Below the pieces are notes generated by a model. It searched no databases. It was given only the letters and a program-made list of their open reading frames with translations, and was not told the DNA's origin. A stretch of DNA of 15,662 bases from an uncultured Bacilli bacterium (GTDB lineage Bacteria > Bacillota_I > Bacilli_A > RF39 > UBA660), in assembly GCA_934183165.1 (NCBI GenBank), contig CAKPRZ010000018.1, positions 1 to 15,662 on the forward strand. The letters run 5' to 3'. This document shows positions 1-7,025 of this stretch, one piece after another. Numbering within the stretch: the first letter of the stretch is position 1; the number at the start of each line of letters is the position of its first letter. Both the position numbers and the translations under genes were made by a program.

Positions 1-29
1 AAACATAAATTTAAATAGGTGGTTTAATT

Positions 30-143
30 ATGGAAGGAGCCTATTTGAATAACATTTCATTTAAAGATCTTATTTTACAATATCTTATTGAAGAGATAAT
101 TAAAGAGCAAAAGGAGAATCATTTAAATAATGGTTTGCAATAA
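30..143 (+). CDS. Small 37-residue ORF upstream of the recombinase
   Basis: The ORF starts at ATG 30, with an AGGTGG ribosome site at 17-22 seven bases upstream, and ends at TAA 141-143. The predicted peptide begins MEGAYLNNISFKDLILQYLI and continues as a charged, probably helical stretch rich in Glu, Lys and Ile. I do not recognise the family and see no signal peptide or metal-binding motif. It lies 59 bases before the recombinase in the same orientation, so it may be a small element-encoded accessory protein such as a regulator or directionality factor; that role is a guess from position only. The good ribosome site and the clean frame are the main support for it being a gene. Confidence 0.45.
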   Translation: MEGAYLNNISFKDLILQYLIEEIIKEQKENHLNNGLQ

Positions 144-150
144 TTTTATT

Positions 151-188
151 ATGATGTTATCATTCATTTGTCTTAATACCCAATTAAG
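151..188. promoter_or_regulatory. Two short dyads upstream of the recombinase
   Basis: ATGAT-GTT-ATCAT at 151-163 is a perfect 5-bp dyad. CTTAAT-ACCCA-ATTAAG at 172-188 is a perfect 6-bp dyad with a 5-base loop, ending just before the recombinase ribosome site at 192-198. They could be an operator and an RNA hairpin that limits recombinase expression. In DNA this AT-rich, short dyads also arise by chance, and no clear promoter boxes flank them. Confidence 0.3.
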
Positions 189-202
189 TAAAAGGAGGTA
201 AA

Positions 203-1867
203 ATGAATAATAACTTAATTGGTAAAGATTTCAATACTGGAATCTATATAAGATTATCTCAAGAAGATAAAGACAAAAAATATGAATCTGATAGTGAAAG
301 TGTAATTAATCAAAAAGAATTATTAAGAAGTTATGTAAATAGTAATAATTTTAATCTTGTTGGAGAATATGTTGATGATGGATTTTCTGGAACTGACTTT
401 GAAAGACCTGGATTTCAAAAATTACTTGACGACATAAAGAGCAAAAAGATAAATTGTGTAGTAGTAAAGGATCTATCAAGATTGGGTAGAGATCATGTTA
501 TGACAGGATATTATATGGAATCATTCTTTCCTGAAAATAATATTAGATTTATTTCAATACTTGAAGCTTATGATAGCTTTAAAAATCAGGCAAGTAATGA
601 TTCTTCAACATTTATAATGGCTTGTAATGATTATTATAGTAAACAAAATTCGATTAAGATTAGAAATGTTTTAAATGAAAAAAGAAAAAAAGGAAAATTT
701 GTTGGAAGTTTACCATGCTTTGGTTATATGCGAGACCCAGAAGATAAAGGTCATTTAATTCCTGATCCTGTAACTGCTCCAATAGTAAAAAAGCTATTTG
801 AATGGAGAAAAAACGGAATAGGTCCATCTAGAATTGCAACCATGTTAAATGAAAAAGGATATCCTACCCCTAGTGGTTACAAAGGGACAAAATATTCAAC
901 TAGACTGATAAATAGAAACACTTGGAATATTTCTTCTATAAAGAAAATCTTATCAAACAGAATATATACAGGTGATATGATACAACATACTCAAACAAAG
1001 GTTAATTACAAATCAAAGAAAAAAATAACGTTAGATAAAAGTTTGTGGATGGTAGTAGAAAATACACATGAACCATTAGTTAGTAAAGATACATTTGAAT
1101 ACATTTCTAAGTTGATAAAACAAAATACAAAAGATGTACAACCAAAAAACAGAAGAGAGAAAAGACTATTGGAAGGTAAGTTATTTTGCAAGGAGTGTGG
1201 CAATAGACTTAGTGTCCTATATAGAAAGAATCATGATTATTGGACTGTTAATTGTAATAGGTATGCAAGAGATCCAATTAGAGAACAATGTCAATCTCAT
1301 TTTTTTCCATATAATTATCTAGAAGATCAAATAATGGAAAAATTTATTAAAGATATATCAATACAATTAAATAACTTAGATTTCAAAGAACTTAATAAGA
1401 CGGTACAACAAGAAGTTGAAAAACAAACAAGAACTTTAGATAATAACATAAATAAGTTGTTAAGTGAAAAAGAAAGCATTACAAAGAGATTAACATCTTT
1501 ATATGAAGATAAATATAATGAAGTTATTACTATTGATACTTATAAGGAGTTGGCCAAACCATATGAAGAAAAACTAAAAGAAATAAATTTAAGTATAGAT
1601 AATAATCAAATGAGAAAATATGAAGTAAAATGTAAATTAAATGAATTACCTGACTATACTAAAAAAATAAAAAAACTATTAGATTTAAATAAGCCAAGAA
1701 AAGAATTGGTTCATTCGCTGATAGATAGAATAGTGATTGATAAGGATAGAGTAATAACAACACAATATAAGTATGGAGTAATACCTGATAATACTTTTAC
1801 ATATAAAAATTTAAATTTGGCTCGAAATCCTTATGGTAGAAAAGGTAAGAATCAATATAGTAAATAA
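203..1867 (+). CDS. Large serine recombinase (site-specific integrase/excisionase)
   Basis: This is a site-specific recombinase that joins and cuts DNA through a covalent serine intermediate, and is expected to integrate and excise the surrounding element. The N-terminal resolvase domain (about residues 12-155) has the nucleophile in YIRLSQED at Ser19, followed by DGFSGTDFERPGFQ and VKDLSRLGRDH. A recombinase domain spans roughly 170-300. A zinc ribbon follows, with cysteines at 329, 332, 351 and 363 (CKECG...C...C). A Lys/Glu-rich coiled coil lies at about 375-480. These domains and the 554-residue length fit the large serine integrases of the TnpX/TndX and phage-integrase type. The ATG at 203 is preceded by AAGGAGG (192-198) at a 4-base spacing. 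No frameshift or missing catalytic residue is visible, so it looks active. The gene is followed immediately by a strong terminator. Confidence 0.95.
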   Translation: MNNNLIGKDFNTGIYIRLSQEDKDKKYESDSESVINQKELLRSYVNSNNFNLVGEYVDDGFSGTDFERPGFQKLLDDIKSKKINCVVVKDLSRLGRDHVMTGYYMESFFPENNIRFISILEAYDSFKNQASNDSSTFIMACNDYYSKQNSIKIRNVLNEKRKKGKFVGSLPCFGYMRDPEDKGHLIPDPVTAPIVKKLFEWRKNGIGPSRIATMLNEKGYPTPSGYKGTKYSTRLINRNTWNISSIKKILSNRIYTGDMIQHTQTKVNYKSKKKITLDKSLWMVVENTHEPLVSKDTFEYISKLIKQNTKDVQPKNRREKRLLEGKLFCKECGNRLSVLYRKNHDYWTVNCNRYARDPIREQCQSHFFPYNYLEDQIMEKFIKDISIQLNNLDFKELNKTVQQEVEKQTRTLDNNINKLLSEKESITKRLTSLYEDKYNEVITIDTYKELAKPYEEKLKEINLSIDNNQMRKYEVKCKLNELPDYTKKIKKLLDLNKPRKELVHSLIDRIVIDKDRVITTQYKYGVIPDNTFTYKNLNLARNPYGRKGKNQYSK

Positions 1868-1869
1868 GT

Positions 1870-1908
1870 AAGACCTCACTATTCATCTAGTGGGGTCTTT
1901 ATTTTTTT
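1870..1908 (+). terminator. Rho-independent terminator after the recombinase
   Basis: A 12-bp stem with a single G-U pair (1870-1881 with 1888-1899) encloses the loop TTCATC and is followed by a T-rich tract to 1908. It begins two bases after the recombinase stop codon, so the downstream membrane-protein gene needs its own transcription start. A TATAAT at 1921-1926 is a possible -10 box for that, but I see no good -35. Confidence 0.9.
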
Positions 1909-1949
1909 GCTATAAAAGAATATAATAGTAAGCCAAGAAGGTGATTAGC

Positions 1950-2819
1950 ATGAAATATATAAGAATAATATTACTTTGGTTATGTATTTTTATTATATTT
2001 TTATTATGTCCATGGTTTTTAGATAAGATAGCAAATTTTCTAATATGTATAGGAATAATTGATTATTGTTCTAAAAGTTCATATTTATCATTTTATTCAA
2101 CAATTATTGGTGGTGCAATAACCCTTATAGGTGTTTGGATAACTTTAATAAATGATAGAAAATCAAAAAAGAATGATGATAGTATAAAATATAAACCCAT
2201 ATTAAGAGTTTATGGAATTAATAAACAAGATAATTGTCTTTTGAGAGAAGTTCATTTCAATATGCCATTTAGTTGTAGAAATGATGATCCTGAATCTGAA
2301 AAAAAACAGGAATTGTTTTATAAACAAACTCAAAGTACAAAGCCTTTATTTAGAATAGTATTTAAAAATATCGGTAGAGGTGAAACATATAATGCATTAC
2401 TTGAAAAAGCAGAAATTAGTAATGTAAGTTGGGACGATAAATCAAATCTTAGTTTTTCTGGTGGATGGAATCAATATGTTGGTGAAATATGTCAAAATGA
2501 ATTATTTGGAGTAGATTTTTATTTACCACAGCATTTGTTTATAACAGAAGATTTAAATGGAAGATATTATCATGAAATATGTATAAATTTAATTGTTAAT
2601 TACAGCGACATGTTCAACAGAGTAAAATATCAAGATATTATACATATTAAATTAAAAGTTATAATTGATAAAATTCAAGAAAAAGAGCCATATTATTATA
2701 AAGATAATTTTAAATGGGCTAAGGTAGAGTATGAAATAATGGAAATACTACCTCAACATAATATTTATTCTGAAAAAAAGAAAAAGTATATTCACGAAGC
2801 TTTAATAAATAACAAATAA
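1950..2819 (+). CDS. Two-helix membrane protein of unknown function, element cargo
   Basis: I do not recognise a named family. The protein starts with two hydrophobic segments (about residues 4-24 and 50-67), followed by a basic stretch DRKSKKNDD and then about 215 soluble residues, probably cytoplasmic, rich in beta-type sequence. I chose ATG 1950 over GTG 1941 because the GTG lies inside the ribosome site AAGGTG (1937-1942), which is well spaced from 1950; this gives 289 residues. The gene sits alone between the recombinase terminator and the element's right edge, a position often used for cargo in integrase elements. Membrane-anchored proteins of this general shape occur in phage and mobile-element cargo, including defence genes, but no motif here proves such a role. 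Its TAA directly abuts the truncated amidase frame and is in the same phase. Confidence 0.8.
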   Translation: MKYIRIILLWLCIFIIFLLCPWFLDKIANFLICIGIIDYCSKSSYLSFYSTIIGGAITLIGVWITLINDRKSKKNDDSIKYKPILRVYGINKQDNCLLREVHFNMPFSCRNDDPESEKKQELFYKQTQSTKPLFRIVFKNIGRGETYNALLEKAEISNVSWDDKSNLSFSGGWNQYVGEICQNELFGVDFYLPQHLFITEDLNGRYYHEICINLIVNYSDMFNRVKYQDIIHIKLKVIIDKIQEKEPYYYKDNFKWAKVEYEIMEILPQHNIYSEKKKKYIHEALINNK

Positions 2820-2942
2820 TGCAGTAATCCTTGGAAGGGCCAATTTTGTGGTGGAGAAGGCGCTGAAGTAGTATATGCGCTTAGAAATTCTGATGCACTT
2901 GCAAAAGGTATACTTGAGGCTATTGGGTCTGAAGGACAGCAA
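2820..2942 (+). pseudogene. Untranslated remnant of the amidase domain (5'-truncated gene)
   Basis: Read in the frame of the following LysM gene, these 41 codons are open and give amidase-like sequence, including GGEGAEVVYALRNSDALAKG and GSEGQQ, which continues directly into the MRKYYQRRLP of the downstream ORF. This matches the middle of Amidase_3 domains, where such a stretch precedes the RRLP/EYGFIDN segment. There is no in-frame ATG, GTG or TTG before 2943. The preceding in-frame codon is the stop of the element's membrane-protein gene. The rest of the amidase 5' half (signal peptide, zinc ligands) must lie beyond the element's other end or be lost. Confidence 0.8.
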
Positions 2943-3998
2943 ATGAGAAAATATTATCAAAGACGATTACCTAGTGACCCATCTAAAGATTATTATTTTA
3001 TACAAAGACTTACTGGCAAGACGCAACCAGTATTAATAGAATATGGCTTTATTGACAATAAAAAAGATTTGGAAAAGTTAGAAAACAATCTATTAACATA
3101 TGGTGAAGCTGTAGTAAGAGCAGTTGCTGAATATACAAATACTCCATATGTATCACCTGATAATGTAAATAGTAATATATATGTAGTTCAACGAGGCGAT
3201 ACTCTCTACAGTATTGCAAATAAATTTAATATAACTGTATCAGAATTAAAAGCGGCTAATAATTTAACATCAAATCTTTTAAACATAGGGGAAAAATTAG
3301 TAATACCAGGAGTAAAAGAACCACCAAAACCAAGTGAATATGTTGTATATACTGTAAAACAAGGTGATAATTTATATAATATAGCAAAAGAGTTCGATAC
3401 AACAGTAGATGCAATTGTAAAATATAACCAACTATCTACAACCAATTTGTCAATTAACCAAGAATTATTGATTCCAATAGGTAATAATTCAAATCAGGGT
3501 AATAATAATACAGAATACTATACTGTGCAAAGAGGTGATAGTCTTTACAGAATTGCTAACAAATTCAATGTATCAGTGGATGATATTATTAAGGCCAACA
3601 ATTTAACTACTACATTATTACAAATAGGTGATAAATTAATAATCCCCAATTCTAACCAAAATTCAGGAAACGATAGTGAAAACAATTCTAACAATGAAAA
3701 TGGCAATATAACATATATAGTCAAATCTGGAGATAGCCTATATTCCATTGCAAAACGTTATAATACTACAGCGGATGAATTAAAAAAAATTAATAATTTA
3801 ACTTCTAATTTACTTATGATAGGTCAAGAATTAATTATTCCGTCAACTAATAATTATGTAACTTATTATGTTAAATCTGGAGATAGTCTATATACAATAG
3901 CAAGAAGATATAATACAACGGTTAATGAAATAAAAAAACTTAATAATTTAACAAATGAATTATTAAGCATTGGACAAGTTTTGCTTATACCAGCATAG
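2943..3998 (+). CDS. Truncated N-acetylmuramoyl-L-alanine amidase with five LysM domains
   Basis: The intact gene would make a secreted amidase cutting the bond between MurNAc and the stem peptide, held on peptidoglycan by LysM repeats. Here only the C-terminal part of the Amidase_3 domain remains (residues 1-65), including the family's late glutamate in PVLIEYGFIDN (Glu33). The histidine and glutamate zinc ligands and the signal peptide are missing. Five LysM repeats follow, starting near residues 80, 136, 193, 258 and 309, each with the pattern Y-V-GD-LY-IA and ending in IP, joined by Asn/Ser-rich linkers. ATG 2943 is an internal methionine of the old gene, but AAGGA at 2932-2936 could serve as a ribosome site, so a cytoplasmic, catalytically dead fragment may be made. 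Excision of the upstream element could restore the gene. Confidence 0.85.
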   Translation: MRKYYQRRLPSDPSKDYYFIQRLTGKTQPVLIEYGFIDNKKDLEKLENNLLTYGEAVVRAVAEYTNTPYVSPDNVNSNIYVVQRGDTLYSIANKFNITVSELKAANNLTSNLLNIGEKLVIPGVKEPPKPSEYVVYTVKQGDNLYNIAKEFDTTVDAIVKYNQLSTTNLSINQELLIPIGNNSNQGNNNTEYYTVQRGDSLYRIANKFNVSVDDIIKANNLTTTLLQIGDKLIIPNSNQNSGNDSENNSNNENGNITYIVKSGDSLYSIAKRYNTTADELKKINNLTSNLLMIGQELIIPSTNNYVTYYVKSGDSLYTIARRYNTTVNEIKKLNNLTNELLSIGQVLLIPA

Positions 3999-4009
3999 CT
4001 TGTTTTTTT
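3974..4009 (+). terminator. Terminator at the end of the LysM gene
   Basis: ACAAGTTTTGCT (3974-3985) pairs with AGCATAGCTTGT (3992-4003) over 12 positions with one mismatch and one G-U. The loop is TATACC, and a run of T follows to 4009. The hairpin overlaps the last codons and the stop, and it reaches the stop codon of the convergent hydrolase gene at 4008. Confidence 0.8.
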
Positions 4010-4436
4010 AATATATTTTTGTACATACACCAGAATAAGGTCTATAAAAACAATGACTTTTGTATCTACCTGATAATTGTTGGTCATACCAAAGAGAAAC
4101 ACAACTAGCATTACCCGTAGGTGCATAAAACCACAAAGCATGGGTGGCGGGATAATATGTTTCTCCATTAATATTTCTAAGTGCTAAATCTTTTTCTAAT
4201 GTAGTAGCACTTGCATAGAACAAATTGCTGTTAACACCTGCAAAACCACCTGGATTTTGAAATATAACTGATTCTATGGTGTTAGTATTTTTGAATGTTA
4301 AACAATTGGCTATGGTTCTGTTCATTATAACATTTCCTACCATAAGCATTCCAAGTTCTCCTTCACCAATTGCTTCGGCCCTCATAAGTCTTGCCATTTG
4401 ATCTAATTCTTTCGATGTATAAGTTACTAATGCCAT
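4008..4436 (-). CDS. Cell-wall hydrolase of the SleB/CwlJ family (Hydrolase_2)
   Basis: This is a peptidoglycan hydrolase of the family that includes the spore cortex-lytic enzymes SleB and CwlJ. The signature lies near the N-terminus: MARLMRAEAIGEGELGM with the expected catalytic glutamate at Glu21, then VGNVIMNR, and later an aromatic-rich C-terminal half with HALWFYAP. At 142 residues, without signal peptide, membrane segment or LysM domain, it matches the compact CwlJ layout rather than SleB. The ATG at 4434-4436 is preceded by GGTGAT on the minus strand. The gene is convergent with the truncated LysM amidase and divergent from tRNA-Trp. Whether it acts in spore germination depends on whether the organism sporulates, which this window does not settle. 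Family assignment is confident; role is not. Confidence 0.85.
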   Translation of the reverse strand: MALVTYTSKELDQMARLMRAEAIGEGELGMLMVGNVIMNRTIANCLTFKNTNTIESVIFQNPGGFAGVNSNLFYASATTLEKDLALRNINGETYYPATHALWFYAPTGNASCVSLWYDQQLSGRYKSHCFYRPYSGVCTKIY

Positions 4437-4481
4437 TAAATATCACCTATAATAAAATATGTAATTAATGAATTTATGTTA

Positions 4482-4510
4482 TTGAACTATGGATAAACTT
4501 ATGATATACT
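4482..4510 (+). promoter_or_regulatory. Promoter of the tRNA-Trp gene
   Basis: The -35 is TTGAAC (4482-4487), the spacer is 17 bases, and the -10 is TATACT (4505-4510) with a TG extension just before it. Transcription would start near 4517, about ten bases ahead of the mature tRNA. Confidence 0.7.
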
Positions 4511-4527
4511 AAACTAGTATCACATGT

Positions 4528-4601
4528 AGGGGATTAGTTAAATGGTATAATAATGGTCTCCAAAACCACTGTTGGGAGTTCGATTCTCTCATCCCCTGCC
4601 A
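4528..4601 (+). tRNA. trnW: tRNA-Trp (anticodon CCA)
   Basis: The cloverleaf folds by hand. Acceptor AGGGGAT (4528-4534) pairs with ATCCCCT (4591-4597). The D stem is GTTA/TAAT with the loop AATGGTA. The anticodon loop CTCCAAA (4558-4564) has anticodon CCA at 4560-4562. The T stem is GGGAG/CTCTC with the loop TTCGATT. The discriminator base is G, as expected for bacterial tRNA-Trp, and the 3' CCA is encoded (4599-4601). The outermost anticodon-stem pair (4553 with 4569) is an A-C mismatch. A CCA anticodon reads UGG only, consistent with UGA being a stop in this genome. Confidence 0.95.
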
Positions 4602-4613
4602 TATAAAAAGAAA

Positions 4614-4682
4614 CTCCAAAAATATGGAGCAAACATATATAAAAGCACGGAAAACTTTGAGTTTATCCGTGTTTTAGTTTGC
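4614..4682 (+). terminator. Structured terminator after tRNA-Trp
   Basis: A stem CACGGA/TCCGTG (4646-4651 with 4666-4671) is extended inward by AAAC/GTTT around TTTGA and is followed by TTTT at 4672-4675. An outer 6-bp helix, GCAAAC (4629-4634) with GTTTGC (4677-4682), wraps it, and a small CTCCA/TGGAG hairpin (4614-4629) precedes it. The inner part is a plausible intrinsic terminator. The extra helices are unusual and end just before the next gene's ribosome site. Confidence 0.6.
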
Positions 4683-4701
4683 CTAAAAAATGGAGGATAA
4701 A

Positions 4702-4989
4702 ATGATTAAAAATTATGTTGATTTAAAAAGAAAAGAAAAGTTTGAAAGAAAAATAAGAATTGCCTGTGATTTTCATAGTGCAAAATATAAGTTTACGCGT
4801 GGAAGAATATTAAATGTAGATAAAGTTAATGTTAGTTTTATTGAGCCTCATAAGTTTTTAATAGAATTAAATAGTAACAAAATAATAGTAATATATTTTG
4901 ATGAGGATAATATGTTCTTATATAATAGGACAATGCAAATAGATATGAAAAAATTAAATTTAATATTAGATACTATGAAAAGTGTCTAA
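4702..4989 (+). CDS. 95-residue protein of unknown function
   Basis: I do not recognise this protein. It is basic at the N-terminus (LKRKEKFERKIRIACDF) with alternating hydrophobic residues further on (NVSFIEPHKFLIEL, IIVIYFDEDNMFLY) that suggest a small, mostly beta soluble fold; there is no signal or membrane segment. I prefer ATG 4702 because GGAGG (4692-4696) sits five bases before it. The ATG at 4690 would lie upstream of its own ribosome site and adds only MEDK. The gene stands alone, downstream of the tRNA-Trp terminator, and ends in the bidirectional terminator shared with htpG. Confidence 0.7.
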   Translation: MIKNYVDLKRKEKFERKIRIACDFHSAKYKFTRGRILNVDKVNVSFIEPHKFLIELNSNKIIVIYFDEDNMFLYNRTMQIDMKKLNLILDTMKSV

Positions 4990-5091
4990 TAAAGAAATTA
5001 AAGAATTGAATCTTAAAAGTGCAGTAAAAAGGCATTAATTCCAACTTTTAATTAATAATAATCTTAAAAATAATGTATTATTTTGTCAAAA

Positions 5092-5124
5092 AAAAAGACT
5101 CCATCGTAATAACGGTGTCTTTTT
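5092..5124. terminator. Bidirectional terminator between the 95-residue gene and htpG
   Basis: AAAAAGAC (5092-5099) pairs with GTCTTTTT (5117-5124). A partly paired upper stem (CC/GG) tops it, with A runs on the left and T runs on the right. It therefore works for the plus-strand gene and the minus-strand htpG, which converge here. Confidence 0.75.
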
Positions 5125-5129
5125 ATATA

Positions 5130-7007
5130 TTATTTAGATAGATATTCACAAATTAAATTACTAAATTCTGTTGGGTTTTCTATTGTTAAACCTTCTATTA
5201 ATCTTGCTTGATTATATAAGATTTTACCATAATTTTTTAAGCTTTCTTTATCTGTTTTATACATTTTTTTTAGTTTTTTTGCGATTGGATGGTTAGTATT
5301 TATTTCTAAAATTGTATTGGCTTTGATTTTTTCATCTGTAGGCATAGCATTAATAACTTTTTCCATTTCAATAGAAATGTCACCATCACTAATTAAACAT
5401 ACAGGGTGACTTTTTAATTTGTTCGTAAATCTTACTTCTTTTACATTAACAATATCTTCTTTTAAAGTTTTCAATAAATCACTATATTTTTCATTTTCAA
5501 TTTTTAAGTTTTCTTTTTCTTCTTCACTATCCAAATTAGCTTCATTTGTGCATATATTAATGATATCTTTGTCTTCATATTTATTAATAGTTTTGACAGT
5601 AAATTCATCTACATATTCAGTTAAATATAGGATTTCAAATCCTTTACTTTTGATACTTTCTACTTGTGGGAGCATATCAATTTTATCGATTGTTTCTCCG
5701 CAAGCATAATATATAGCTTTTTGATCATCTTTCATATTTTTAACATATTCATCAAGTGATACTAATTTTTTCTTTGTTGATGAGTAGAATAGTAATAAAT
5801 CTTGTAATTTATCTTTGTTTATACCAAAATTATTATATATATTGAATTTTATTTGCATACCAAAGGCTTTAAAAAATTCTTCATATTTCTCTCTATTATT
5901 TTTCATCATTTCTTTTAAAGATGATTCTATTTTCTTTTCAATGTTTTTTTCAATAGTTTTTAAAACTTTATTTTGTTGTAATGTTTCTCTTGAAATGTTT
6001 AATGGCAAATCTGGACTATCAACTACACCTTTGACAAAACTAAAGTAATCTGGTAGTAAATCTTTACATTTATCCATTATTAATACACCATTTGAATATA
6101 GCTGTAACCCTTTTTCAAAGTCCTTAGTATAGTAATCATACTGTGCATGTGAAGGAATAAATAGTAATGCATTATAACTTACTAATCCTTCGGCAGCAAC
6201 GTGTATTGTATCTAAAGGTTTTTCATAATCGAAGAATTTTTCTGTATAAAATGCATTATACTCTTCTTCTGAAATTTTATTTTTATTTTTCTTCCAAATA
6301 GGAATCAATGAATTAATAGTTTTCACTTCTTTAGTAATTTCATATTCATTTTTATCTTTTTCATTTTTTAAATGATTATGTTCAATTTCCATTTTAATAG
6401 GATATGTTATGTAATCTGAGTACTTTTTTATTAATGATTCTAAAGTGTTAGTGTCCAAATATTGTTCATAATCCTCATCTTCATTGCTATCTTTAACATA
6501 TATCACAACATCAGTTCCATAACTATCTTTTGTTGTTTCTTCTACATTATATCCTTCAATACCAGTTGAGGTCCATTTGTATGCTTTTTCTTCACCATGA
6601 GCTTTACTTATAACCTCAATTTTTTTGCCAACCATAAATACTGAGTAAAATCCAACACCGAATTGCCCAATAATATCAATATCTTTCTTTTTTTCATTTT
6701 CATCTTTAAATAATAAAGATCCACTTTTGGCAATTGTACCTAAATTATTTTCTAGTTCTTCCTTGTTCATACCACAGCCATTATCAGAGATGGTTAAAGT
6801 TCTATTAACTTTATCAGGCTTTATAAAAATTTCTAAATCTTTCTTTTTAATTTTAATATTTTTATCTGTAAGTGATTTGTAGTATAACTTATCAATAGCA
6901 TCGCTAGCATTTGATATAATTTCCCTTAAAAATATTTCTTTATTAGTATAGATTGAATTAATCATTAAATCCATTAATCTTTTAGATTCTGCTTTAAATT
7001 GTTTCAT
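5130..7007 (-). CDS. htpG: Molecular chaperone HtpG (Hsp90 family)
   Basis: This is an ATP-dependent cytosolic chaperone of the Hsp90 family, active as a dimer. The N-terminal GHKL ATPase domain shows FLREIISNASDAIDKL with the catalytic glutamate in REI, then DNGCGM, GTIAKSGS and the lid motif IGQFGVGFYSVFMV. The middle domain carries the conserved NISRETLQQ near residue 340 with the catalytic-loop arginine. The C-terminal dimerisation domain ends near KNYGKILYNQARLIEGL. At 625 residues it is full length. The ATG at 7005-7007 has GGAGGG on the minus strand (7013-7018) six bases upstream. Heat-shock control by HrcA is indicated by the CIRCE operator over its promoter. No terminator is visible between the upstream membrane-protein gene and htpG, so some read-through is possible. 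Confidence 0.97.
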   Translation of the reverse strand: MKQFKAESKRLMDLMINSIYTNKEIFLREIISNASDAIDKLYYKSLTDKNIKIKKKDLEIFIKPDKVNRTLTISDNGCGMNKEELENNLGTIAKSGSLLFKDENEKKKDIDIIGQFGVGFYSVFMVGKKIEVISKAHGEEKAYKWTSTGIEGYNVEETTKDSYGTDVVIYVKDSNEDEDYEQYLDTNTLESLIKKYSDYITYPIKMEIEHNHLKNEKDKNEYEITKEVKTINSLIPIWKKNKNKISEEEYNAFYTEKFFDYEKPLDTIHVAAEGLVSYNALLFIPSHAQYDYYTKDFEKGLQLYSNGVLIMDKCKDLLPDYFSFVKGVVDSPDLPLNISRETLQQNKVLKTIEKNIEKKIESSLKEMMKNNREKYEEFFKAFGMQIKFNIYNNFGINKDKLQDLLLFYSSTKKKLVSLDEYVKNMKDDQKAIYYACGETIDKIDMLPQVESIKSKGFEILYLTEYVDEFTVKTINKYEDKDIINICTNEANLDSEEEKENLKIENEKYSDLLKTLKEDIVNVKEVRFTNKLKSHPVCLISDGDISIEMEKVINAMPTDEKIKANTILEINTNHPIAKKLKKMYKTDKESLKNYGKILYNQARLIEGLTIENPTEFSNLICEYLSK

Positions 7008-7025
7008 ATCATCCCTCCAAGATTA

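Larger units (their letters stand above)
1..2834 (+). mobile_element. Right part of a serine-recombinase element inserted in an amidase gene (left end outside window)
   Basis: The segment holds a large serine recombinase, a short ORF ahead of it and a membrane protein behind it. It then gives way, directly after the membrane protein's stop codon, to an uninterrupted reading frame that enters the middle of an amidase domain. An integrated element that split the host gene explains this layout. The right boundary is inferred to lie between 2820 and about 2850, where amidase-like sequence begins; a candidate crossover is at 2829-2838. The left boundary is not in the window, so total size and other cargo are unknown. 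No conjugation, phage structural or plasmid replication gene is visible in the part shown. Confidence 0.65.

Noticed and set aside
1941..1949. GTG at 1941 as the start of the membrane-protein gene
   Set aside because: The GTG is part of the AAGGTG ribosome site that serves ATG 1950.
3180..3998. Tandem repeats in the LysM gene as a CRISPR or DNA-level repeat array
   Set aside because: The repeats are about 150-195 bases, diverged and in frame, and they encode five LysM domains.
3206..4168. Minus-strand open frames of 67-100 codons opposite the LysM repeats
   Set aside because: They repeat with the LysM spacing and are mirror images of the repeats; none has a ribosome site or a recognisable product.
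4528..4601. tRNA-Trp as the element's attachment site
   Set aside because: The recombinase is of the serine type and the disrupted gene is the amidase at 2820. The tRNA is intact, with its own promoter and terminator and no duplicated 3' end nearby.
5419..6048. Plus-strand frames of 77-96 codons inside htpG
   Set aside because: They are hydrophobic Phe/Ser/Leu-rich shadows of a Lys/Glu-rich gene on the other strand, with htpG intact across the region.
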